NCBI GenBank assembly: GCA_001321835.1
Contig: JPUR01000203.1
Location: 1-8,031 of the forward strand
Origin: Marinosulfonomonas sp. PRT-SC04
Lineage (GTDB): Bacteria; Pseudomonadota; Alphaproteobacteria; Rhodobacterales; Rhodobacteraceae
Direction of reading: 5' to 3'
DNA: 8,031 bases
The translations under genes and the position numbers were made by a program. A model generated the notes under the pieces. It had not been told where the DNA came from. It saw only the letters and a program-made list of their open reading frames with translations, and ran no database searches. This document shows positions 1 through 5,092 of the stretch, one piece after another. How positions within the stretch are numbered: position 1 is the first letter of the stretch; every line of letters starts with the position of its first letter.

Positions 1-496
1 CCGATTTTGGGTCACCGATATTACATATATCAAAACCTATGAAGGGTTCTCGTATCTGGCTGTTGTGATCGACCTGTATTCTCGCCGGATTGTCGGCTGG
101 GCCATGCAATCGCGTCAGCCCACTGATCTGGTTTTACAGGCACTACTAACTGCCGTTTGGCGGCGCAAGCCAGCCGAAAAGGTGCTCGTGCATTCTGACC
201 AAGGTTCACAATTCACTAGCCTAGAATGGGCGTCATTTCTAAAACACCACAATCTGGAACACAGTATGAGCCGTCGTGGAAATTGCCATGATAATGCCGT
301 CGCCGAAAGCTTTTTCAATCTGTTGAAACGCGAGCGTATCAGGCGACGAACATACAAAACCAGAGATGATGCTAGGCGTGACGTGTTCGAATACATCGAA
401 ATGTTCTACAATCCGAAACGCAAACACGCTAGAAACGGGATGCTGTCGCCCGTCGAGTTCGAAAGGCAGCAAAAGTGGAAGCAACAAGGCGTCTAG
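1..496 (+). CDS. IS3-family transposase, OrfB-type DDE integrase domain (5' partial)
   Basis: The frame is open from base 2 and ends at the TAG of 494-496, giving about 164 visible residues of the catalytic (rve) domain. All three catalytic acids can be seen: the first Asp in WVTDITYI (codon at 17-19), the second in HSDQGSQF (197-199) and the Glu in NAVAESFF (305-307). Exactly 35 residues separate the second Asp from the Glu, the DD(35)E spacing of the IS3 family. Further family landmarks are YLAVVIDLYSRRIVGW, SRRGNCHDN and the C-terminal FYNPKRKHARNGMLSPVEFE. The protein cuts and joins the element's ends during copy-out/paste-in transposition. In full elements it is made as an OrfAB fusion by -1 frameshifting; that region lies upstream of the window. 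The visible part has no internal stop or missing catalytic residue, so it may still be active. Confidence 0.93.
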   Translation, partial: RFWVTDITYIKTYEGFSYLAVVIDLYSRRIVGWAMQSRQPTDLVLQALLTAVWRRKPAEKVLVHSDQGSQFTSLEWASFLKHHNLEHSMSRRGNCHDNAVAESFFNLLKRERIRRRTYKTRDDARRDVFEYIEMFYNPKRKHARNGMLSPVEFERQQKWKQQGV

Positions 497-514
497 GAAA
501 CTAGGGGCAATTCA
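491..514. repeat. Putative right terminal inverted repeat of the IS3-family element
   Basis: The 24 bp straddling and following the transposase stop end in GGGGCAATTCA. The outside-in reading begins TGAATTGCCCC, a typical IS3-group terminus. The matching left repeat is outside the window, so the extent of the repeat is inferred from family knowledge rather than from pairing two ends. Confidence 0.6.
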
Positions 515-745
515 GAGTATGATTGCAGGAAGATACAGCTCTTCTTCCATGGCATTCACAATGCCTTTTAGTATTGCGCAATATCGCCAGAGCATAGTCT
601 CTCTGAAAACATAAATTTTGAAAGCGGTTTGAGATTTTAATGAGATTTGAGCAGGGTCAACCTCGTTTGCCCTAGCTTCTTCTAATAGAATCAGGGTTTT
701 TTGGAGAAGCACCAAGTCGTTCTCTTGAGAGCTAAGCATTTGCAC
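512..745 (-). pseudogene. Hypothetical protein, 3'-truncated by the IS insertion
   Basis: A 77-residue minus-strand frame begins 16 bp after the uvrB stop codon. It starts at GTG (745) or at the ATG two codons later (739); a weak GAGAG sits at a usable distance before the ATG. Its composition is that of a real helical protein (LVLLQKTLILLEEARANEV, then an amphipathic RYCAILKGIVNAMEEEL). The frame ends exactly where the IS begins: the last native codon is CTC (515-517), and the stop TGA (512-514) is the first three bases of the IS end. The native C-terminus is therefore lost. The final residues, ELYLPAIIL, resemble the 'YxxAxIL(TRSLxE)' helix of some HEPN/DUF5677-like proteins. That is a by-eye resemblance only, and I do not assign a function. 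Its position right behind uvrB suggests co-transcription. Confidence 0.55.
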
Positions 746-761
746 TATCTCTCACTTACGT

Positions 762-2937
762 CTATTTCCACTTCCGCTTGCTCCCAGCCTTGCCAGCCGT
801 TGACCGCCCGCCAGCCGCACTCGCCGCTTTAACTGCAGACTGGCGTGCCATCGGATCATCCATCACCGTCAGCTCCACCGCCTCCAGCCGCCGCACTTCA
901 TCACGCAAGCGCGCCGCTTCCTCGAACTCTAAATTCTCGGCCGCTTTGCGCATCTTCACCCGCATCGCTTCCAGATGAGTGGCGAGGTTTTCGCCCAGCA
1001 TCGGTTGATCCACCGACGCCGTGATCCGGCCCGCATCGGTGTCGCCCTTATACAGTCCCGACAGCACGTCATCGATGTTCTTTTTTATGGTCCGTGGCGT
1101 GATGCCATGTTCCTTATTATGGGCCATTTGGCGCTCGCGGCGTCGCTCGGTTTCGTCCATCGCCCGCTGCATTGATCCGGTGATCCGGTCGGCGTACATA
1201 ATCACCCGCCCCTCAACATTGCGCGCCGCACGGCCAATGGTTTGCACCAGCGATGTGGTCGAGCGTAAAAAGCCTTCTTTGTCGGCATCCAAAATCGCCA
1301 CCAGCGCACATTCAGGAATATCCAGACCTTCGCGCAAAAGGTTAATGCCGATCAAAACATCAAACGCCCCAAGTCGTAAATCCCGAAGGATTTCAATGCG
1401 TTCCAACGTGTCGATGTCACTGTGCATGTACCGGACCCGAATGCCCTGTTCGTGCATATATTCGGTCAAATCCTCGGCCATGCGTTTGGTCAAAGTGGTG
1501 ACCAGCGTGCGCATACCCTTGGCCGCAACGATGCGCACTTCGTCGAGCAAATCATCGACCTGCATCTCAACAGGGCGAATTTCCAGCACCGGTTCCAGCA
1601 GGCCGGTGGGGCGGATCACTTGCTCGACAAACACGCCACCAGATTGCTCCAATTCCCAGTTCTGCGGGGTGGCCGAGACAAAAATAGACTGGCCGCGCAT
1701 CGCGTCCCATTCCTCGAATTTCAGCGGCCGGTTGTCCATGCAAGATGGCAGCCGAAACCCGTGTTCTGACAGGGTGGATTTACGCCGAAAATCACCCTTA
1801 TACATGCCACCAATTTGCGGCACAGAAACGTGGCTTTCGTCGGCAAAAACGATGGCATTGTCAGGCAGGTATTCAAACAAAGTGGGGGGGCGGCTCGCCG
1901 GGGTTGCGGCCGGTTAAGTAGCGGGAATAATTCTCGATACCGGCGCAAAATCCGGATGCCTCCATCATTTCCAGATCAAAGCGACAGCGTTGCTCCAGTC
2001 GTTGCGCCTCCAGTAATTTTCCCTCTTTTTTGAAATATTCCAGCCGCTGGTGTAGCTCGACTTTGATGTGTTTGATGGCCTGCAGCAGGGTCGGGCGCGG
2101 GGTGACGTAATGCGAATTGGCGTAAACCCGCACCTTGTCCAGCTTGGCGGTTTTAGCGCCAGTCAGAGTGTCAAATTCGGTGATGGCTTCGAGTTTGTCG
2201 CCAAAGAACGACAACCGCCAGCCGCGATCTTCAAGGTGGGAAGGCCAGATTTCAAGGCTGTCACCGCGCACCCGGAACGTGCCGCGCGCAAACGCATTGT
2301 CCGAGCGTTTATACTGCTGTGCGATCAAGCCCTGCATCATTTCGCGTTGGTCGTAATTGTCGCCAGTGATCAGATCCTGCGTCATCGCGGTGTAGGTTTC
2401 GGGCGAGCCGATGCCGTAAATACACGACACCGAGGCGACGATGATCACATCGTCACGCTCCAGTAACGAGCGGGTGGCCGAGTGACGCATCCGGTCGATT
2501 TGCTCGTTGATGGCGCTGTCTTTTTCAATGAAAGTATCGGTGCGCGCCACGTAGGCTTCGGGTTGGTAGTAGTCATAGAATGACACAAAATATTCGACCG
2601 AATTCTCCGGAAAGAAGCCTTTCATTTCGGCAAATAATTGCGCGGCAAGGGTTTTGTTCGGGGCCAGAATAATGGCGGGGCGCTGGGTTTGTTCAATGAC
2701 CTTGGCCATGGTGAAGGTTTTGCCGGTGCCGGTTGCGCCCAGCAGCACCTGATTTTGCTCGCCAGAATTGATGCCCTCGCACAGCTCCGCAATCGCTGCG
2801 GGTTGATCGCCGGCGGGCTCAAACTCGGTGTGCATGACAAAGCGTTTGCCGCCTTCCATCTTTTGACGGGCGGGCGGGGTTTTGGCTGTAGATGGTTCTG
2901 TGGTATTTACTGTGGTTTGGGGCGTATTCTGGGTCAT
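762..2937 (-). pseudogene. uvrB: Excinuclease ABC subunit B (UvrB), single-base frameshift
   Basis: UvrB is the damage-verifying helicase of nucleotide excision repair. It receives damaged DNA from UvrA and recruits UvrC to incise. The gene is 2,176 nt, one base more than a multiple of three. The first frame (2937-1873, 354 residues) carries the Walker A box GATGTGKT (67-74) and the beta-hairpin region [10 protein letters not shown] (121-130). It then runs off frame to end PPPHFV. The second frame (C-terminal part, to 762) carries DESH (about 366-369), [21 protein letters not shown], motif [10 protein letters not shown] (about 565-572) and the UVR domain (about 653-688). With one base removed the protein is 724 residues, a normal UvrB length, and the junction reads [15 protein letters not shown] as expected. 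The start ATG at 2937 has AGAGGA seven bases upstream. Neither half alone contains a complete helicase. The alternatives are a sequencing error or translational/transcriptional slippage at the C-run. Identity is certain; functional status is not. Confidence 0.95.
1884..1890 (-). other. uvrB: uvrB frameshift site: seven-base homopolymer
   Basis: The plus strand has seven consecutive G (seven C in the gene). With seven, the gene reads GAG CCG CCC CCC CAC TTT GTT TGA and terminates. With six, it reads GAG CCG CCC CCC ACT TTG TTT GAA and continues into the DESH-containing half. The lesion is therefore one extra C in this run. Homopolymers of this kind are hotspots for replication slippage and for sequencing error. 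CCC-C is also a known context for +1 slippage of tRNA-Pro (established for under-methylated tRNA-Pro), so low-level read-through is conceivable. Confidence 0.92.
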
Positions 2938-2991
2938 TTTAAATCCTCTGGCGGCAGCTTCGTGCCCTTTTTGTTCTTATGCAAGGGGGGC

Positions 2992-3417
2992 TCAGAGAAT
3001 TTTTGCCAATGTGGCTGCGAAGGCCTGCGTCTCGGCGGGATCAATGCCGTCCATCAGCCACGCATTCATCTCGGCGACGAGGGTGAATAATTCGGGCCCG
3101 ATCTGGCGGCCCTTTTCGGTCAGGAAGATCCGCCGATTGCGCCGCGAGGTCGGATCAGCGCGGCGTTCAACCAGCCCCAAAGCCTCGAGCGCGTCGATGC
3201 TGCGGGTGGTGCCATGCGCAGCAATCGCGGTTTTTTTGCCCAGATCGGCTTGGGTTTGGTCCTCGACTTCCAGCAGGGTCATCAAGATGGCGAATTCCGG
3301 CAAGCTGAGACCAAGCGGGCGCAGGCGCCGGTTTATTTCGGCGTTCAACTTGCTGGTCAGCACATTCAGCATTCGGCCAATGCTGGTTTCGCGGGTTTGT
3401 TTTGCGGTCAGGGTCAT
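2992..3417 (-). CDS. MarR-family transcriptional regulator
   Basis: A 141-residue winged helix-turn-helix protein, within the usual 130-160 range of MarR proteins. In order it shows an N-terminal dimerisation helix (MLNVLTSKLNAEINRRLRPLG), the LSLPEFAILMTLLE helix, the HTH (QTQADLGKKTAIAAHGTTRSIDALEALGLV, about 54-83), a basic wing (DPTSRRNRRIFLTEKG, about 88-103) and a C-terminal dimerisation helix. I place the start at the ATG of 3417. The frame stays open to 3537, but that extension runs through the divergent promoter region and reads as an unlikely Cys/Phe-rich peptide. No good Shine-Dalgarno precedes 3417, so the mRNA may have a very short or weak leader. MarR dimers bind palindromes near their own promoter and release them on ligand or oxidant binding. 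Paired palindromes lie just upstream (3440-3483). The target is probably the divergent cytochrome b561 gene and marR itself. uvrB follows 54 bp downstream on the same strand. Confidence 0.9.
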   Translation of the reverse strand: MTLTAKQTRETSIGRMLNVLTSKLNAEINRRLRPLGLSLPEFAILMTLLEVEDQTQADLGKKTAIAAHGTTRSIDALEALGLVERRADPTSRRNRRIFLTEKGRQIGPELFTLVAEMNAWLMDGIDPAETQAFAATLAKIL

Positions 3418-3439
3418 GGCGGCAACATAGGGCGGGAAG

Positions 3440-3483
3440 ATACATCTTGCAAAGATTGCATTTGCAATGATTGTACGTGCAAT
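3440..3483. promoter_or_regulatory. Tandem palindromic operator array for the MarR regulator
   Basis: Two 14-bp palindromes lie side by side, ATTGCATTTGCAAT (3455-3468) and ATTGTACGTGCAAT (3470-3483). They match at 11 of 14 positions and start 15 bp apart. A third, degenerate copy precedes them: TGCAA occurs at 3448-3452, 3463-3467 and 3478-3482, an exact 15-bp period. The array fills the gap between marR (start 3417) and cytochrome b561 (start 3523). The size and symmetry suit MarR dimers, and the position suits simultaneous control of both promoters. The role is inferred from position and symmetry; no binding data are known to me. Confidence 0.7.
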
Positions 3484-3488
3484 ATACT
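3462..3488 (+). promoter_or_regulatory. Possible sigma-70-type promoter of cytochrome b561, overlapped by the operators
   Basis: TATACT at 3483-3488 is a good -10 element. TTGCAA at 3462-3467 could serve as the -35, but the spacing is 15 bp, shorter than the ideal 17. The -10 touches the second palindrome and the -35 lies inside the first, so a bound MarR dimer would block polymerase. The -10 is the stronger part of this call. Confidence 0.4.
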
Positions 3489-3522
3489 GAGGTGAGAAAT
3501 AGCAACTGAAAAGGAAGCCAAA

Positions 3523-4086
3523 ATGAAACGTTATCACCCCGTATTAGTGACATTGCACTGGCTGTTGGCCGCGCTGGTGGTCGGAGCGCTTTTGATGGGC
3601 GGGCAAGTGTTGGCCAAAATGCCCAATACGGATCCAGACAAATTGTTCAGTCTGCAAATGCATATGTCGATTGGTACCGTGATTTTTGTGCTGATGATCT
3701 TGCGGCTGGTGGTTCGGTTTAAAACCAAAAAACCACCGCACGCGGACATTGGTAATGCTGTGCTGAACAAAGGTGGCAGCCTTGCACATTACGCGCTTTA
3801 TGGCTTGGTGATTGCGCTGGGGGCCAGTGGTTTGGCGATCGCCAATGCGGCCGGTCTGCCGGCGATTGTGTTTGGTGGATCAGGCGAGGCGCTGCCCGCT
3901 GATTTTAACGATATTGCCCCACGCGCGGCGCACGGGGTTTTGTCACTGGTGTTGAAACTGGTGATCGTGGCGCATGTTTTGGCGGCGCTGTATCATCAAT
4001 ACGTGCGTAAAGATTCGCTGTATCATCAATACGTGCGTAAAGATTCGCTGTTCTCAAGGATGTGGTACGGGGATCGCGGCACCTAA
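3523..4086 (+). CDS. Cytochrome b561 family membrane protein with internal 10-residue duplication
   Basis: A 187-residue di-heme b-type cytochrome of the bacterial cytochrome b561 (CybB/YodB-like) family, expected to move electrons within the inner membrane, for example from quinol. Four hydrophobic segments are visible (about 9-31, 48-66, 86-109, 138-157). Histidines suited to heme ligation are H12 (LHWLL), H47 (QMHMSIG), H89 (LAHYAL), H137 (RAAHGVL) and H151 (IVAHVLAALYHQY). The start ATG has AAGGAA six bases upstream. The oddity is at the C-terminus: YHQYVRKDSL is repeated perfectly in tandem (157-166 and 167-176) before the end FSRMWYGDRGT. Relatives normally have one such 'HHxxxKDxLLxRM' segment, so the ancestral protein would be 177 residues. 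The repeat lies after the last membrane segment, on the predicted cytoplasmic tail, and need not destroy function. Divergent from marR and likely regulated by it. Confidence 0.92.
   Translation: MKRYHPVLVTLHWLLAALVVGALLMGGQVLAKMPNTDPDKLFSLQMHMSIGTVIFVLMILRLVVRFKTKKPPHADIGNAVLNKGGSLAHYALYGLVIALGASGLAIANAAGLPAIVFGGSGEALPADFNDIAPRAAHGVLSLVLKLVIVAHVLAALYHQYVRKDSLYHQYVRKDSLFSRMWYGDRGT
3991..4050 (+). repeat. Exact 30-bp tandem duplication inside cytochrome b561
   Basis: Bases 3991-4020 and 4021-4050 are identical. The period-30 identity extends a few bases further left (to 3986) and one base right (4051). No base differs between copies, including third codon positions, so the duplication is recent, or is an assembly/sequencing artefact. 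It keeps the reading frame and adds ten residues. Confidence 0.95.
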
Positions 4087-4203
4087 AGGTGTTAAGCTTA
4101 TTGTGGTCCTTTGCAGAATATCATGCATGCCGTATTTAGGGGGCATATTTTGTTGAGGGGGTGTGATGTGCTAACAAAAGATTAAAGCTTAAGGAAGAGT
4201 TTT

Positions 4204-4263
4204 ATGCATTTACCTGCAGCCTTAGGTGTATTTTTAGTTGCGCCCTCAGAAAATTATGCTTAA
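4204..4263 (+). CDS. Possible 19-residue small protein or leader peptide
   Basis: ATG at 4204 opens a 20-codon frame that ends at TAA (4261-4263) and encodes MHLPAALGVFLVAPSENYA. AAGGAAG (4191-4197) sits six bases before the ATG, as good as the ribosome sites of the real genes nearby. The peptide has a hydrophobic core (LPAALGVFLVAP) but is too short for a confident membrane segment or signal peptide. It lies in the gap between cytochrome b561 and the NDUFS4-like gene, just upstream of the C-rich repeat block. I recognise no family. It could be a chance frame. Confidence 0.22.
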   Translation: MHLPAALGVFLVAPSENYA

Positions 4264-4271
4264 CGTATAGA

Positions 4272-4380
4272 AGCAAGCAGAAAAAAGATTGTCGCTCCCT
4301 CGCACCACCCACCACCCACCCCTCGCTCCCTCGCTCCCTCGCTCCCTCGCTCCCTCGCGCCTGGTCGACAATCGCTTGCT
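4272..4380. repeat. Interrupted inverted repeat enclosing a C-rich octamer-repeat block
   Basis: The left arm is AGCAAGC (4272-4278), then AGAAAAAA (4279-4286), then GATTGTCG (4287-4294). The right arm is CGACAATC (4366-4373) followed directly by GCTTGCT (4374-4380). The arms pair perfectly over 8 + 7 bp, with the A-rich eight bases looped out on the left. The enclosed region is the C-rich repeat block. Such a layout resembles a small hairpin-forming intergenic repeat or a remnant non-autonomous element. I do not recognise a named family. Confidence 0.6.
4292..4358. repeat. TCGCTCCC octamer tandem repeat with G-quadruplex potential on the minus strand
   Basis: TCGCTCCC occurs four times in perfect tandem (4323-4354), followed by a partial TCGC (4355-4358), plus a separate copy at 4292-4299. 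Between them lies an ACC/ACCC stretch. The block contains eight runs of at least three C. On the minus strand these are G-runs separated by loops of about 1-6 bases, which satisfies the usual G3+N1-7 quadruplex pattern. The minus strand can be read as an Arg/Glu/Gly/Ser-rich peptide, but this is repeat translation and not a gene. Copy number is likely variable. Confidence 0.85.
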
Positions 4381-4416
4381 CCTCCCTCAGTCTCATAAAT
4401 TGTGCGCAATGCAGGC

Positions 4417-4460
4417 TTGCGTCTGGTGGCTACATTCGGGATAAACAGACCAGACGTCTG
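4417..4460 (+). promoter_or_regulatory. Candidate promoter and palindromic leader of the NDUFS4-like gene
   Basis: TTGCGT (4417-4422) and GATAAA (4440-4445) are 17 bp apart and make a passable sigma-70-type promoter. The same stretch holds CGTCTGGT (4420-4427) with its exact complement ACCAGACG (4449-4456), and the perfect 10-bp palindrome CAGACGTCTG (4451-4460). These two pairings share bases and exclude one another. They could be a protein-binding site or alternative leader hairpins. Function is inferred from position only. Confidence 0.3.
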
Positions 4461-4475
4461 TAACGGAGAGAGATC

Positions 4476-4787
4476 ATGCTAGCACGGATTTACCAGCCAT
4501 CCCAAAATGCCATGCAGTCAGGCGTTGGCAAGAACCGCCAATGGGTGTTGGAATTCGCCCCTGAGGCGGCGCGCACGGTTGACCCGCTGATGGGCTGGAC
4601 CAGCTCTACGGATATGGATTCGCAAGTGCGACTGAATTTTGATGATGCCGAGGCGGCGATCGGATATGCTAAAGCCCACGGTATCGACGTGCAGGTTACA
4701 AAATCACACAAACGCAAACCGGTCATCCGTCAGGGTGGCTACGGCGAAAATTTTTCCACCTACCGGCGCGGATCTTGGACCCACTAG
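4476..4787 (+). CDS. NDUFS4-like accessory subunit of NADH:quinone oxidoreductase (complex I)
   Basis: A 103-residue protein of the 'ETC complex I subunit conserved region' family, the bacterial counterpart of mitochondrial NDUFS4 (18 kDa/AQDQ subunit). Diagnostic stretches are the N-terminal ARIYQP, NRQWVLEFAPE (residues about 21-31), the family-typical GWTSSTDMDSQVRLNFDD (40-57) with AAIGYAKAHGIDVQV, and the basic C-terminal YGENFSTYRRGSWTH. It has no membrane segment and is expected to sit on the cytoplasmic peripheral arm of complex I near the NADH-oxidising module, where it helps assembly or stability. It is typical of Alphaproteobacteria and mitochondria (family knowledge) and is often encoded away from the nuo operon, as here. 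GGAGAG lies five bases before the ATG. It is followed by tRNA-Arg. Confidence 0.92.
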   Translation: MLARIYQPSQNAMQSGVGKNRQWVLEFAPEAARTVDPLMGWTSSTDMDSQVRLNFDDAEAAIGYAKAHGIDVQVTKSHKRKPVIRQGGYGENFSTYRRGSWTH

Positions 4788-4906
4788 GGGTAGGGGCAAA
4801 CGCCTAATCTCAAGTGGCTTACTTTGGAAACCGGATGCCTCGCGTTAATGTGGTTGAGGGGTGGGGAAATACTTGTTTGAGATGCGATTGCTTTGGCACT
4901 AAGGGC

Positions 4907-4935
4907 TTGATCCTGACAGCGTGGTCGCGCAATAA
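4907..4935 (+). promoter_or_regulatory. Candidate tRNA-Arg promoter
   Basis: TTGATC (4907-4912) and CAATAA (4930-4935) are 17 bp apart. A start about seven bases after the -10 would give a very short 5' leader of roughly three bases before the mature tRNA at 4945. The gap between the NDUFS4-like stop (4787) and the tRNA shows no other gene. Confidence 0.4.
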
Positions 4936-4944
4936 CAGCCTAAC

Positions 4945-5021
<77 letters not shown>

Positions 5022-5064
5022 CTACATACAATGGGCATTGATATTAAACGCTAAATCCTAGAAA

Positions 5065-5092
5065 TTGTCTAAGGGTCGCTAGACTTAGACAA
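5065..5092. terminator. Hairpin at the integrase stop codon, possible bidirectional terminator
   Basis: TTGTCTAAG (5065-5073) and CTTAGACAA (5084-5092) form a perfect 9-bp stem with a 10-nt loop. The integrase TAG lies inside the left arm. On the plus strand the stem is followed by CTTTTGTT, a modest T-rich tail that could end tRNA-Arg transcription. On the minus strand only a TTT follows. The stem is AT-rich and not very stable. The inverted repeat might instead be a recombinase or accessory-factor site, given its place next to the att region. Confidence 0.45.

Larger units (their letters stand above)
1..514 (+). mobile_element. IS3-family insertion sequence, right end (left part outside the window)
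   Basis: This is the 3' portion of an IS3-family element. It contains the end of the transposase reading frame followed, 18 bp after the stop codon, by a terminal sequence ending in GGGGCAATTCA. Read from outside, that end is TGAATTGCCCC, which fits the TGA...CCCC style of ends common in this family (family knowledge). I place the outer boundary at 514 because the coding capacity of the adjacent minus-strand gene stops there, and because the CA-3' end is typical. IS3 elements usually make 3-bp target duplications; if so, the copy on this side would be GAG at 515-517. The left end is not visible, so this cannot be tested here. The element points toward the uvrB cluster and is convergent with it. 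Confidence 0.85.
4087..4475. other. Intergenic region without a clear protein gene
   Basis: The 389 bp between cytochrome b561 and the NDUFS4-like gene hold the doubtful 19-residue frame, the inverted-repeat/octamer block and the palindromic leader described in their own entries. I found no convincing hairpin-plus-T-run terminator after cytochrome b561. The stretch 4087-4190 is AT-richer than its surroundings and shows no recognisable gene. Confidence 0.6.

Noticed and set aside
1021..1917. A 298-codon plus-strand frame antisense to uvrB
   Set aside because: It is a shadow of the uvrB coding sequence: Ser/Arg-rich with no domain, while the minus strand carries unmistakable UvrB motifs.
2938..2991. 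SOS (LexA) box upstream of uvrB
   Set aside because: One GTTC is present but no second one at the N7 spacing used in Alphaproteobacteria.
3418..3537. A 40-residue N-terminal extension of the MarR protein
   Set aside because: It would run through the operator array and into the divergent gene's start, reads as a Cys/Phe-rich unlikely peptide, and makes the protein longer than its family.
4085..4116. Terminator after cytochrome b561 (AAAGG...CCTTT pairing)
   Set aside because: Only about five pairs with a long loop and no T-run, too weak to call.
4292..4358. Possible CRISPR-like array
   Set aside because: The unit is only eight bases in direct tandem with no spacers; it is a microsatellite.
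4202..4396. A minus-strand frame with GSEGARERGSEG-like sequence
   Set aside because: It is a translation of the octamer repeat block with no credible ribosome site or domain.
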